From Ovis canadensis (lineage: Eukaryota > Chordata > Mammalia > Artiodactyla > Bovidae), in the NCBI RefSeq assembly GCF_042477335.2, contig NC_091245.1, positions 34,234,501-34,298,500 of the forward strand: a stretch of 64,000 bases of DNA, read 5' to 3'. Positions within the stretch are counted from its first letter, which is position 1, and the number at the start of each line of letters is the position of its first letter. This document shows, in pieces, positions 31,096 to 42,690 of the stretch. The position numbers and the translations under genes were made by a program. Under the pieces are notes generated by a model that worked only from the letters and a program-made list of their open reading frames with translations, was not told where the DNA came from and searched no databases.

Positions 31096-32336
31096 TCAAC
31101 ATTCATTGCTTTCTTAGTTAAAAAATAAAATAAAGTGAGGAAAAGAATATTTACCAGGGATAGTTTAAATTGTGTTTAATATATTACAAAGTCACTTTAT
31201 ACATTTCTTAAAAATACAAATTCCATATCTACAATTATAATGAGCACAGTGATATTAAGATGGACATTTAATTAACCAGAGAACTCGTTGCCTAGTAGGG
31301 CAGGTAGTCCTTTACACCAGTTGGCTTATGCTGCCTATGGTGTAACATTCTGAGCATAATTCGGAGAGTGTTTAATGGCCCTGTGTATACATCACTGCTA
31401 CTTGTGTGGCCATTTGCAATCCAAAGAACTTAAATCATAGAATCACAGACTCTTGGACGTGGAAGGCTCTAGTGCCTATGGTAGGCAGGTGCCTCTTAAC
31501 TCATATGAACAGCTGCTTTTGCCAGTTATAGTCAGTCTTGATTGGGTGTGTCTCACATTGCTTGGAAAATGGTTATGGAATCAAAATTCTTTCGGGTAGC
31601 CCATGGGGACAGGGAGACCCCCCAGCTGTCACTTACCTGAGTGGCCAAAATAGGATGGAAACCTAAATGAGTGGGCCCAGGGCCTCTTGTTTCGTTTCTC
31701 TGCATAACATGAACAATCCAGCATATGGAGCATTTGGGAATAGTCACTAGACTGTCTTTAAAAATTATATTAAGCCTCCTTGTTTTATTGTTTCCTTTGT
31801 CTTAAGAGAACCCAAGTACTGCTTAGACCAACTACCTCTGAGTCATGCAATGAAACACCATTGGCACAGACTCTGAAATGAAGAGAAGTATGTTAAATTT
31901 CCTGAAGCACTGCCCAGGGAATCATGCCTATTTTAATTTCCTTTCTTTTCTAGGTAATTTAGAAATATCTGCTGATATAGCTTATGGGAATCAATTGCAT
32001 AAAGCAAATGTTTTACTGAGGACTCTTTGTTAAGATTAAGAATTGTATTTCTCAAGTTTCAGTCATTTACCCATCACTTTTTCTATTTTTATCTGTCTAC
32101 TTCTTTCACATCAGTAGTTTTCTTAAAATAGATTCACTTTTTTAAAACTTAAAGGTATTTTTATAGGAGATGATATATTACCAGTATAAATTGATTAAAA
32201 GTATTTACTTGCCATAAACATTTAGACAACTGTAAAAATAAATACATAATCATTACAATAGATAAATTGTCTCTTATTCTACACAAGGTAGGTGTTTTTC
32301 CATTGATATTGTAGAAAGGTATGGTCTCTGGACAAC
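31096..32336. other. AT-rich gene-free stretch
   Basis: About 1.2 kb of AT-rich sequence with no supportable frame and no repeat that I can name. Confidence 0.5.
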
Positions 32337-32537
32337 ACTTCCCTGGTGGTTCAGTGATAAAGAATCTGCCCGCAATGCAGGAGACATGAGTTTGATCCTT
32401 GGATTGGAAAGATCTGCTGGAAAAGGAAATGACAACCTACTCCAGTATTCTTGCCTGGAGAGTCCCATGGACAGAGAGACTTGGAGGGCTACAGTCTATG
32501 GGGTCACAAAGAGTCAGACATGACTTAGCAACTAAAC
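32337..32537 (+). mobile_element. Bov-tA SINE
   Basis: Sense Bov-tA: CACTTCCCTGGTGGTTCAGT, GATAAAGAATCTGCCCGCAA, tRNA-like GAGTTTGATCCTTGGATTGG, CTCCAGTATTCTTGCCTGGA and ACATGACTTAGCAACTAAAC. Confidence 0.93.
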
Positions 32538-32619
32538 CTCATTATCAACAGGGGCTGTGCAATCAGGAAGACATGGGTTAAAATCTCAACTCATTTTCTT
32601 CCCCATAGTGTGACCTTGG

Positions 32620-32900
32620 GCAATTTTCTTAATTATTGAGCATCAGTTTCTTATCCATAAGATGGAGCATCATTTTAATCCATAAAATGAAATAAACTAG
32701 TGATCAATTGCCTACAGGTACTAGGTAATGTACTAAGTGCATGGGTACTATGAAAACTGAGTAAATGGAGTTGAAGACTTGGATTCCAGTCCCATTTTAT
32801 CTCCTTTTGGATAAGTCATTTAATATCTCTGAGCTTCAGTTTCCTCATCTGAAAATGAGTGTGGTGGTTGCCATTTATGCTACTTCAAAGAACTCCTGGA
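32620..32900 (+). repeat. MIR SINE fragments
   Basis: Two MIR-type cores: ATTATTGAGCATCAGTTTCT near 32,633 and TATCTCTGAGCTTCAGTTTC near 32,825, the latter followed by CTCATCTGAAAATGAG. Confidence 0.55.
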
Positions 32901-34340
32901 AGGAATGACATCATAATGAGTGGAAAAGTCTTTGGGTGTTTAGATACAGGTGTTTCTGCTATAATGTGACATGTACATTCCTGAAACACTGTATTCTGAA
33001 GAGTTGTACATTTTTAAAAAATTGTACATTTAAAAGTTGTTTAAAAATTCAAATAGGGTTAAGGCAGACCACTGACAACCTGCACAACCATACTGCTAAG
33101 ATAAAACTCTGACTATCCTAATAAAAGTAATGGAGCTAAGGAGATCTATTAAATTTTGACTCAATAAATATACGTATACCCACACATACTACAGTGAATA
33201 TAGGATTTTAATCCTGTATTTAAACCTTAAAGCTGGCAAAGAGAACTTGATGGAAGGCATAAGGAAGACCAGGCTGCTTAAGCTATGGGGTCAACGAGGG
33301 CAAATCCTTAAAGATGAGGATGCACCGTGCAATAAGCTCTCTCAAGGAGTGTGCAGGCAAACAGCCCAGCAGGAGGACGGAAGCTGAAAGGGCATTCTGT
33401 CCAGTACTCCCAGATCTGTGTGCCTCTGAGGCAACCACATTCCACTCTGTCAGTGTCGTTTCTGCTCAGTCGCTGCTCCCCGGTAGAACAAAACATTAAC
33501 ATCCCGGGAAAAATCAGTGTGGAAAGAAGCAACTTGCATGTTATACTGCTCTCCTTCCTCTAATGATAGCCTTACCTTGTCTTCCAGCAAAATAGGTCAC
33601 AGTATCATGTATTGTAGTGGGGCAACCCACATGTGCAGTTGGTGGGGAGGTGCAGTTCTCAACTGAACGCCCAATTCCTGATCCCAGACTCTATGAGTAG
33701 AACAGTCAGAGACTCCCAGAGGTAGAATTCATCCAGGCCATGAGTCTTCCTCTCTGTGCCCACTTTCCTTTCTTAGTCTGAACTGTCTAACTTCTTTTCC
33801 TCTCTTTGGTTTCAGGCTTGCTCTTCCTCACTAGCCTGTGAGCTCCTTGAGAGAGGGCTCTGTCTTAATTCATTGATGTGCTCTGAGGACCCATACATGG
33901 GTCCTCGAGCAGAATAGTTGCATTACAGTTGAACCTCTGTCTGTAGATAAAAAAGAGCCCAGAGCTTAATGAACGGTCCCTGGGCTCATCTGAGGGCATC
34001 AGAACCACTGGGCCACCTTGAGATGAGGATGGAGGCACCTTCCCCATTAGAACAAAGACTGTGTCTCATTCAGCTCTATCCCTACTGTCCCTGTTGCTCC
34101 GAAGCGAAGCAGGGACTCCTCGGTGGGTCCCAGCCCCACTTTACCTACGAGAAGCCCACAATGGGGCTAGCAGCACATCCTCCTCCTCACTCATCCTCCT
34201 CCTTTCCTTCCTTCCTTCCAACACATATTTATCAGGCCCCTATCCCATATCAGGCACTACCAGGTCCTGAGGATGAAATGGTGGGCAAGAAAGACATGGA
34301 ATCTGCCTTTATGGTGCTTCTATGTTGCTTGGAGATTAAG
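32901..34340. other. Gene-free stretch
   Basis: Includes an L2-like end near 33,815-33,930 (CTAGCCTGTGAGCTCCTTGA) and a short frame of 153 codons (33,969-34,430) with no domain. Nothing supports a gene. Confidence 0.45.
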
Positions 34341-34560
34341 GTTACTGAACTTCTGGAGCCAGGTTGCCTGCATCTGTTACCTGGCTCTGTCTTTTACCCA
34401 CTGTATGAACTTGGCCAAATTCATCTCTGAATCTCTGTTTCCTTACTTATGAAATAAGGCTCATAATAGAACCCAATTCAGAGAGTTGTTATGAATATTA
34501 AATGAATGGACATATAAAATACCTAGTAAGTGCCCAATAAATATTAACTGTAATTACTAG
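34340..34560 (+). repeat. MIR SINE
   Basis: TTCTGGAGCCAGGTTGCCTG, TGAATCTCTGTTTCCTTACT, AGAGAGTTGTTATGAATATT and AGTAAGTGCCCAATAAATAT in full MIR order. Confidence 0.7.
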
Positions 34561-34609
34561 TATTATAGTTGCTGCCTATAGATAATAAACACATGCATAT
34601 AAAATCACA

Positions 34610-34940
34610 ATAAGCTATAAGTATTATGAGTGAAAAGAACAGAATCACCTGGAACTCTGTGGTTCTAACTAACTCTGTAGTTAGTAGACTATGCAAACGT
34701 TATCTGCTAGGGGAGTGGGGAGATGATGGAGCCTGGGGACCTGAAAGATTTCTATACATTTGTGATTTGAAAGAAGATTAACAGTGGGGAACTTCTTAAA
34801 GAGGGTTATCTAAAAGGGGCTCTCTGAAGGGCAGCTATGATATAAAGGATGTAAGTGCTGACTCCTGAGGAGCAGGGTATGTGGGAGGGCATTCCAGGCA
34901 GAGGAAAGGCAGGAAGGAGCCATCACCAGTGACCAAGTGT
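34610..34940 (+). repeat. Ancient LINE-like repeat remnant
   Basis: Weak copy ending in GGCATTCCAGGCAGAGGAAA. Same unnamed family as 27.3 kb. Confidence 0.4.
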
Positions 34941-35167
34941 TGAGGAACTCCGCCTGTTGGTTCTGCACTTGGCCAGTCTTGTTAAAAGATCCTGTTTCCA
35001 GCTGGTCATTTTTAGTGTCTACTGTATTGGGAGCCCTCAGTGGTGGCTTTCAAGTACTGGTATTAACCACGGCCTGAGGAATCTAGAACTCCATATCTTT
35101 TCAGGCTACTGTGACCCCTTCTACACTGTCAAGCCATCCAGGCCATTTATTGTTTGTTTGTTTGGTT

Positions 35168-35272
35168 TTTCTGGCCAGTGGCATGGCAGTCCTAATTCCC
35201 TGACCAGGGATTGAACCTGTGCCCCCTGCAGTGGAAGCATGGAGAATTAACCACTGGACCTCCAGGGAATTA
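35168..35272 (-). mobile_element. CHR-type SINE fragment
   Basis: GGCATGGCAGTCCTAATTCC, tRNA-like GACCAGGGATTGAACCTGTG, then CCACTGGACCTCCAGGGAAT. Only the tRNA-derived half is present. Confidence 0.82.
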
Positions 35273-35462
35273 CCCAATTATTTTATTTCTTAGGTTACAC
35301 TTGAGCAGATTAAAGAAAGGAAACGTAATGAGCATGCATTTCTATGTACCATGGTCTAAATTCACTCCCAATGCCTAAGTTTTAATCAGTATATGTTACC
35401 AACCACATACAAGTTGGGTAACCTCGGTTAGGTCACCTCATTTCCTATTATTTACCAACACT

Positions 35463-35742
35463 TGGAGAAGGCAATGGCAACCCACTCCAGTACTCTTGCC
35501 TGGCAAATCCCATGGACTGGAGGAGCCTGGTAGGCTGCAGTCCATGGGGTCGCTAGAAGTTGGACACGACTGAGCGATTTCACTTCCACTTTTCACTTTG
35601 ATGCATTGGAGAAGGAAATGGCAACCCACTCCAGTGTTCTTGCCTGGAGAATCCCAGGGACAGGGGAGCGTGGTGGCCTGCCATCTCTGGGGTAGCAAAG
35701 AGTCGGACACGACTGAAGCGACTTAGCAGTAGCAGTAGCAGC
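35463..35742 (+). mobile_element. BovA2/ART2A SINE
   Basis: Full dimeric element with both GGAGAAGG units, TTCACTTTGATGCATTGGAG in the middle and a GACTTAGCAGTAGCAGTAGC tail. Confidence 0.95.
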
Positions 35743-36899
35743 ACTCAATGAATACCAACTTAGCAAGAAGTATGTGCTGGTGTGATGGGGTAGAGAGGTT
35801 GCTGGGGGCCTCAGATTCTCACCAATGGCATGAAGGCTTGGGCCAGATCACTGGTTTTCAACTGAAGTGTTCACTCCCAACCTCCATTCTATTAAATGGA
35901 GCCATATTCTTTGGTATATTGAAAAGTTTTCTCAACTCCTGGATTGACAACCAGCAGCTGGAGAGTTTTATTATTGTGACCCAGAACTTCAGTTTTCTCT
36001 GCCTACATTGTTAGGCTATGTGAGCCTCACTGTCATAAAGACTCCATGGAAAAAGTTGTAAACTGCTGAAAGGGATGTTCTCTGAAGTCCTTTTAGTTCT
36101 GACATTCTCTGAATTCTGTGATAATTTTTCTTTTCTCTTAGTTTCCTTTCATTTAACACCATCTTATATGCAAGTTCCCAAGAATCCATGGGGTGCTCCC
36201 CCTTGTCAGCCTCAGGGGTTCCCTTCTCTTTGCTTAGCACTTTCCCTATCAATTCCCTTCTCCTGATTCCCTCTCCTTTACAGGCCTTTTCAGAGCCTTC
36301 ATTTCAGTGAATCCTAATTGTCTGTGTGTATATATCTCCCCACACTTAAGGTCTGTATTCCTGGCACTGGTAGGCACTCAGCAACTGTTGGATGAATTAG
36401 TGAATTAGTGAATTCTTAATGATTATCAAGAACATACACATTCATACACTTAATGACCTTTGACCATTTGACTTCTTTTGTGAGCGTGTCAATTTGGACA
36501 GAATTGCTAGATTCAAAGTTATAAGCTGGTTTCCTGCTTTTATTACCAACTGCCAGATTGCTGTGGCTTTAGTTTTATGTAAGCACTAGTACTGCTGATA
36601 ACGTGTGGTAATTATTTATAACATAATATTAAATAATTAAATCCAAGAGTACCTCCTTTCTCTCTTCCTCTCACCCTTGTTTCTGGGTATCAATCTCCTT
36701 TTTATCCCAAACTCCAGTAGTTTCTGCAAAACCACTCTAATGAATGCTACACGTTCTGCATTTAGCCAAAGAAAAAGAAATGGGTTGTTCCAGTACTAGG
36801 TGCCCATGTCTTCTTTGAACTCTGCACCCTTTTTCAAGTTCAACATCAGCTTGGCTGGGGCTTTTCTGCTGTGTTGATGATGGTGATGATGATAACTGC
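35743..36899. other. Gene-free stretch
   Basis: L2-like tail text around 36,330-36,400 (CCTGGCACTGGTAGGCACTC, then GTTGGATGAATTAGTG). Otherwise unassigned. Confidence 0.45.
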
Positions 36900-37030
36900 A
36901 ATAAGCCCATTGTATAGATATGGAAACTAAGGCTCAGAGATGTGACATGGCTTGCTCTCAGTCATACAGCTAGCAATTTCCAAAGACAGGATTTACATCT
37001 GTTTCCAACAGTCAAAGATGGTCTTTTCCC
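36895..37030 (-). repeat. MIR SINE, antisense
   Basis: GATATGGAAACTAAGGCTCA, GTCATACAGCTAGCAATTTC and CAGGATTTACATCTGTTTCC correspond to reversed MIR blocks. Confidence 0.6.
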
Positions 37031-37399
37031 ACAAAACTACACTACATGGCTCCCCAAGTGGACGCATAGTGTCAGAAGCCTTGTGGGAGCAGCAGGTCTG
37101 TCAAGTTCTACAGGCCTGAGCTGTTTATTGCTGCTGAGGACACTCATCACTACGCTAATTACATTAATTGCTGCCCACTCTGCGGCTATGTAGGTGGTTT
37201 AACAACACCTAGCAACCTGGTAATGATGCCTGGACCTGCCTGCCTTTGTGAAAACATCTGACTGCTTTAAAAAACAGAAAAAAAAAGTCCTTCCGGTGGT
37301 GGCCAAAAATAGTAATTATAGGTTCTATTGGTTGGAAGTTAGTGACTTTCTATCTTGTAGGGAAAAGGTCAAGACACTGAACTTTGACACTCCATCAGC

Positions 37400-37560
37400 C
37401 TCAACTCTGTGCTTGACACTTTATTTAAGGCATCTTTTATAATCCTCATGATAGCTTAGAGGTAGGTATTATCCTTATTTTGTTTCTAAGGGAACCCAGT
37501 CACCTGCTTGGGTTCACATAGCTGGGAATGGGTTTAGAACTGCCGGAGGACAAATTTAGC
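37400..37560 (-). repeat. MIR SINE, antisense
   Basis: CTTGACACTTTATTTAAGGC, ATCCTCATGATAGCTTAGAG, GTAGGTATTATCCTTATTTT and a CACATAGCTGGGAATGGG block are a reversed MIR. Confidence 0.65.
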
Positions 37561-38159
37561 TTCCACACATTTCCCTACACCATAGCACCTCTCAACAGGA
37601 GACTTTTGCTTCTGATGCTTGGAATTGAATTACATACCAGCGGGGCAGAGTCTGTATTTCCAGAGAGGAAGCAAGGCGTTGAAAATCGGTGTTTCACAGA
37701 GGCCTCCATTGCTAGGGGATGATACCAACATTTCAACCTTCTAACTCCCATCTCATCCCGACCTTCTCAAGGAAATGTTAGCAGACTTTTCCAGTTGACT
37801 TTTTAAGAGGTAATTTGAAGACTACATCCAGTACTTCTTGGGAATGGACAAGGTAGCTTTGGCAATTTATCATAATTGGGTAAACGACTTAGCTTCCCCA
37901 GACAGCCAGATAACAGAGGCTAATTTAGGGAGTAATTGACTCTGGAATGTTGTATATGCATGCAGTTTATAGGTGTGTCCATATTATGTGTCAATAAATG
38001 TAGTGTGCAAACACATGCATGGTGTGTGTTCTTCAGGAAGTCTTGAGATACTGGTGTACTTAGATGATTTGGTTCCTTTATTACTTATCATCTGGCTGTA
38101 AATGAGGCTTAAAAATATGTTTCACTAATACTCCAAGCAACTATATTATAAGATGACAC
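37561..38159. other. Gene-free stretch, nothing recognised
   Basis: Ordinary composition without a supportable frame or named repeat. Confidence 0.45.
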
Positions 38160-38325
38160 AGAGTAGTGGTTAAGATATCTGGAGCTTGACCAGGGTTTGA
38201 ATTTTGGCTCTGTCTCTTACCAGCTGTTGTGACTTAGGCAAGTCACCTAACCTCTCTGGGCATCAGTTTTGTCATTTCTAAAACCAGGGGTTAAAACAGT
38301 TCTGACCTCATGGGATTACTATAAA
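38160..38325 (+). repeat. MIR SINE
   Basis: GAGTAGTGGTTAAGATATCT, TTTGAATTTTGGCTCTGTCT, AGGCAAGTCACCTAACCTCT and GGCATCAGTTTTGTCATTTC in MIR order. Cut at its 3' side by the L1 insertion that follows. Confidence 0.75.
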
Positions 38326-38340
38326 TCAGGGAGATTTTTT

Positions 38341-38495
38341 TTGTAATTTAATTTTTAATTGGAGGATAATTACTTTACACTATTATAATGGTTTCTGCCA
38401 TGCATCAACATGAATCAGCCATAGATATACATATGTCCCCTTCTTCTTACACCTCCCTCCCCCTTCCACCCCTCTAGGTTGTCACAGAGCACCAG
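38341..38495 (-). mobile_element. Short L1 3'UTR insertion with target-site duplication
   Basis: About 155 bp of the bovine L1 3' end in antisense (TTTAATTTTTAATTGGAGGA, ATGAATCAGCCATAGATATA, CCACCCCTCTAGGTTGTCAC). Flanked by TCAGGGAGATTTTTT (38,326-38,340) and TCAAGGAGATTTTTT (38,496-38,510), 14 of 15 identical: a strongly 5'-truncated TPRT insertion into a MIR. Confidence 0.88.
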
Positions 38496-38564
38496 TCAAG
38501 GAGATTTTTTAGGGCAGGGACTACCTCTGTACCCTTCTCTGCACCCAGTTAGAATGAGGTTTGG

Positions 38565-38790
38565 AAAGAGCAGGCTTTGGAGTCAGACAATTCCTCAGCT
38601 TTGATTCTAGCACTCTCATACCAACTGTGTGACCTGGAGGAATTATTTAACTTTCCTGGGCCTCAGATTCCTCAACTGTGAAATAAAGGCTGATTATTCC
38701 CACCTCAGATGATTGTCATGTGATGAGGTGGGACCTATGGAGAGACCTAGTACCTCGGATAGCTCATTGGAAGTATCTGTTTCCCTTTTT
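38565..38790 (+). repeat. MIR SINE
   Basis: AGAGCAGGCTTTGGAGTCAG, CAACTGTGTGACCTGGAGGA, CTGGGCCTCAGATTCCTCAA and a decayed tail. One of the better preserved MIRs here. Confidence 0.75.
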
Positions 38791-38841
38791 CCCATCCCAG
38801 AGGCTGACATTCGGGATGGCTGTGTTCTTGTTTGATATGTA

Positions 38842-38887
38842 AAACACATTCTTTTCTCTCATGTAAACACATTCTTTTCTCTCATGT
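38842..38887. repeat. 23-bp tandem duplication
   Basis: Two perfect copies of a 23-bp unit (AAACACATTCTTTTCTCTCA plus TGT) immediately before a Bov-tA insertion. Confidence 0.95.
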
Positions 38888-39093
38888 TGTGTGTTACTCG
38901 CTCAGTCGTATCTGACTCTTTGAGACCTTGTGGACTGTAGCCCAAAGGCTTCTCTGTCCATGGAATTCTCCAAACAAGGGTACTGGAGTGGGTAGCCATT
39001 CCTTTCTCCAGGGGATCTTCCCGACCCAGGGATCAAACCCAGATCTCCTGCATTGCAGGAGGATTCTTTACTGTCTGAGCCACCAGGAAGGCC
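38888..39093 (-). mobile_element. Bov-tA SINE
   Basis: Antisense Bov-tA: ACTCGCTCAGTCGTATCTGA, GGGTACTGGAGTGGGTAGCC, GACCCAGGGATCAAACCCAG and GTCTGAGCCACCAGGAAGGC. Confidence 0.93.
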
Positions 39094-39329
39094 CTTCTTT
39101 TCTCATACTCCATCTTTATTTTCTCCTTCCCATCCTTTTCCTTTATTTCCCTTCCTCCCTTTTTTCTTTTTCGGTCAGCCTCCATCTACTGACTCAGCCC
39201 CCCTATCCAGGGTCACCTTGTTCCTGGATTGTGGCAGCAGCTCTCCCTGGCCTCCTTCATCCTCTTCTCCATCCAACACTCTGTGGTTGTATTCTCCACA
39301 CAGGGTATCCTTTTGTAACCTGACCCAGA

Positions 39330-39865
39330 CCTTGCTACTCCTCTGTGCCACTCCTTCCAGTAGCTTCTCATCACACTGAGAACAGTCTGTGGCCCTCACC
39401 ATAGTCCAAAAGGCTCTGTGTGTGAACTGTCTTCTGGCAAACTCTCTGAGCCAGCTTCCTAGCACTTTTTAACTCTGCTCCAGCCTCAAAAGCCTTCTGA
39501 CTATTACGGGAACTTTCCAAGGATGTTCCAGCTTTGGGTCTTTTATAAGTGCAGTTCTCTCTCCCTCCAAGCAGCTATAGAGTTCATTCTCACTTCCTCA
39601 CATCTCTGCCCACATGTCACCTTATCAGAAAGGTGCTCTGTGATGACCTTACATAAAATAACACCCCAGTCACTCTCAATCCTCCATTTTATTTATCTCC
39701 TCACTTTTCAGAGACAGATTCTAGATTTATTCCTTTACTTTTGATTGCCTCTCTACCTACAATGGAAGGTAAGCTCTAGAAGAACAGACTTTGTTTTCTG
39801 CTGAGTCCCCAGAGCCCAACACATAGTAGGTGCTCAATTAATATTTGCCGAATTGATGAATGTGT
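39330..39865 (+). repeat. L2 LINE, long 3' fragment
   Basis: About 530 bp in L2 order: CCTTCCAGTAGCTTCTCATC, TGACTATTACGGGAACTTTC, CACATGTCACCTTATCAGAA, GGAAGGTAAGCTCTAGAAGA and ATAGTAGGTGCTCAATTAAT. The longest L2 in the window; ORF remnants are broken. Confidence 0.75.
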
Positions 39866-40430
39866 GTGGCCTCTGTATGAAATGATAGGGAAGAGCCTGC
39901 ATAGCTGTTCCAGGTGATTCCAGCCCTGATGGCTCACTGTCCAGTATTTATTGTATCCAAGCCAAGGTGATGAGCAGTGAAGAGGGAAATCAGGTGGCCT
40001 TTTAGGGACCCACCCCCTTCATATATGCACCTTCAAGACCAGATCTGTCTCATCTGTGGCAGTGACATACCTGGCTTTACACTGCCTCATGCAGAGTTGC
40101 ACTGTTGTCTGGAATTCTCATGGCAGCTTTGCAATATGATTAATTTTGCTCACATAGATAATGTATCGATCATAGATAAAGATCACTCATTTTTTTTTTA
40201 CTAATGTTTTGTGTTTAGTATACTACCACAAACTGAAAGTTAGAGATGTAATATCTGCTTGTTCCCAGACTATGAAAGCAAAAACACAAAGTCTGCTAGC
40301 ACTGAATCACTCTTAGCCACCTGATCTCTCCCTGCCTTCACCCTCCTGTCCTGATTCCGTTCCTGTAAAGTATGGTAGCTTAGTGGAGGGCAAAGTTGTA
40401 CTGGGGGTCTGGGTTTCCAGTCCCAACACC
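39866..40430. other. Gene-free stretch, nothing recognised
   Basis: Only short frames. No confident repeat or CpG enrichment. Confidence 0.45.
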
Positions 40431-40560
40431 ACCCTTTATTCACTGTGAGATCTTGAGCACTTACCCTCCTTCCCTGACCCTCAGTATCCTTCTCTGTAAA
40501 ATGGGCCTTGACAACAGGTACTCAGTACTATGTGCTGAATGAAAGATGGCAAAATGGGAC
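40405..40560 (+). repeat. MIR SINE fragment
   Basis: CACTGTGAGATCTTGAGCAC, CCTTCTCTGTAAAATGGGCC and the following decayed tail. Confidence 0.55.
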
Positions 40561-40756
40561 ACTGAGGAAGAATGGTAGCCCATGGTGAACCCTCAGTAGC
40601 GCTAGTGCCTCCCATGCACACTGATTTTCACAACTGTGATGTAAACTTACTTTGGCTTTGGTCAACCTTTGGGATAGACAAGCCAGCTAAACACGGAGAC
40701 AAGGCCTTTTGGAATCGGTACTGCATAAGGCTTTCATAGAGGTCCTACTATTTGCA

Positions 40757-41095
40757 TGTTGTGATTAGTTGTGTCTGACTCTGCGATCCCATGGACTGCA
40801 GCATGCCAGGCTTCCTTGTCCTTCATTATCTCCTGGAATTTGCTCAAACTTGTGTCCATTAAGTTGGTGATGCCATCCATCCATCTCATCCTCTGTCACC
40901 CCCTTCTCCTCTTGCCCTCAGTGTTTCCCAGCATCAGGGTCTTTTCCAGTGAGTTGGCTCTTCACATCAGGTGCCAAAGTATTAGAGCTTCAGCTTCAGC
41001 ATTAGTCCTTCCAATGAATATCTAGGGTTGATTTCCTTTAGGATGGACTGGCTTGACCTCCTCGCAGTTCAAGGGACTCTCAAGAGTCTTCTCTG
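40757..41095 (-). mobile_element. BovB LINE 3' fragment
   Basis: Antisense BovB: GTTGTGTCTGACTCTGCGAT, TGATGCCATCCATCCATCTC, TTTCCCAGCATCAGGGTCTT and GGATGGACTGGCTTGACCTC, truncated after AAGAGTCTTCTCT. The TTCAGTTCAG repeats at the 3' end have been lost. Confidence 0.9.
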
Positions 41096-41162
41096 TTTGC
41101 ATGGCAGGGTGGAAGATTCTGGGACAGGCAGGCAGGCAGTGAAAGGCATGGTTCTGCTCCAG

Positions 41163-41617
41163 TTAGTTTCCCAGGGCTGCTGTAACAAATGCCACAAGCT
41201 TGGTGGCTTTGAACAACAAAATTTTCTTCTTGAATAATTCTAGAGGTCAAAAAATCAAGGTGTTAGTTAGCAGGGCTGCACTCCCTTTGAAGGTTCTGAG
41301 GGAAGATCCCTTCTTTGCTGCTTCCAGCTTCCTGTGACTCCTGATAACACTTGGCTTGGGGCAGCATCTCTCTAATCTCTGCTTCCATCCCTGCCTGCCT
41401 TCCATCCCTCCCCGCTAGGTATTTCTTTGTCTCACGTCACCCTCTCCTTTCTAAGTCACTAGTCATTGGATTTAGGGCTGACCCTAAATCCACAATGAGA
41501 TCCTTAATTTAGTTTTACCCACAAAACCCCTATTTCTAATAGGGTCATATTCCCAAACACTAGGGGTTGGACATATCTTTTGGGGGCAGGGGGACACAGT
41601 TTGATCTAATACAGTTT
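41163..41617 (-). repeat. MLT1-type MaLR LTR
   Basis: Reads as reversed MLT1: AGTTAGTTTCCCAGGGCTGC, TGTAACAAATGCCACAAGCT, then TTAGCAGGGCTGCACTCCCT, CATATTCCCAAACACTAGGG and GGGGGACACAGTTTGATCTA. It is a near-complete but diverged solitary LTR. Confidence 0.75.
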
Positions 41618-41719
41618 CTTCAAGAATTTCAGATTAGGCAAAGGGACAGAATACACACAGCTGAGCAACCAGAGTTTCAAGTAAAGAGTAAAACACACCC
41701 TTCTGGGAGATAGGTAGGG

Positions 41720-42180
41720 GTTTGATTCATTCATTCTTTGATCCAGTAACACTGCTGAACCCCTGCTAAGCTGGGTGCAAGGAAGTAGAAATGATAAGGT
41801 GACCACCAACTGGTGGGGAGGGTGGTGGTAGTGGTGAGAGGGTGTGTGTGGGGGATGGGTAACAGGTAGAGAGTAACAGGTGTTTCCAACTCAGCATGGT
41901 AGGGCTTGGAGGAGGTGGACCCTGAAGCTGTGGGGGCTTGGCAGAAAGTCTGGAGATCTGGAGAGCTCTGGAGGCATGGTGGTCAGAGAAGTCTTCCTGG
42001 AGGAGGAGGGGTAGTATCTCACAGGAGACCTGAAAGATGAGGTAGTAGGAAGCAGCCATGCCCAAAGAGGGAGGAGTTCTAGGTAGAAGAAAAGGAATCC
42101 ACAGGAAGCCCTGTGGGCTGAAGAGGCAGGCAAGGGGTCAGATTGGACAGGGTACTGTAAGCCATCCAGAGGGTAATGGA
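41720..42180 (+). repeat. Ancient LINE-like repeat remnant
   Basis: TCATTCATTCTTTGATCCAG, CTGAACCCCTGCTAAGCTGG, GTCTTCCTGGAGGAGGAGGG and CCATCCAGAGGGTAATGGAG. Same unnamed family as 27.3, 47.1 and 55.0 kb. Confidence 0.5.
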
Positions 42181-42285
42181 GAGATAGACATATCTGCCTA
42201 TTAAAAATAAAAATTAGAGAAAGACTGTAATGGAAAGTACTTTGTAGTAGATCCTAAATTTATATTTATCATGTCATTTTTTTTT

Positions 42286-42380
42286 AAGAAGTATAACATA
42301 TATGCAGAAAAGTGCACAAGTTACGAGTGTAACTTGATGAATAAGTGCATAGCCCTGTGTGTACACCACCTAGGTTGTTG
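42286..42380 (+). repeat. Old L1 3' fragment (tentative)
   Basis: ATATGCAGAAAAGTGCACAA, AACTTGATGAATAAGTGC and GTACACCACCTAGG resemble a common old L1 3' motif. Short and diverged. Confidence 0.4.
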
Positions 42381-42499
42381 GATTGTCAGAGAAGAGGCAG
42401 AATAGAGAAGAGTTCAAGATGGGTCAATGACTCAGAATTCCTCTTCTTTGTCCTATGGAGAAATGACCCCCATAACAGGAAGAAGCAGGGATCTGGATG

Positions 42500-42690
42500 A
42501 GGAAGACTCCATTTTGAGCACCGTATCTGGTATTCCCCTGTTGTGTGATCTCAGGCAAGTGGCTATACTTCTCTTATCCTTGGTTTTACCATCTGTGGAA
42601 TGGGCTAACAGAGGAATGGGCTAACAGTGTCTGCCTCACCAAGATGGTGTGAAGGTGAAACAGCACAAAGTTAAGGAAAGTTCTCTATGT
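42500..42690 (+). repeat. MIR SINE with internal 16-bp duplication
   Basis: TGTGTGATCTCAGGCAAGTG, TATCCTTGGTTTTACCATCT and GTCTGCCTCACCAAGATGGT in MIR order. A 16-bp unit GGAATGGGCTAACAGA is repeated in tandem at 42,597-42,627. Confidence 0.6.

Noticed and set aside
41796-41820. Near-palindrome CCACCAACTGGTGG
   Set aside because: Imperfect at the centre and inside an old repeat. Too short to support a function.
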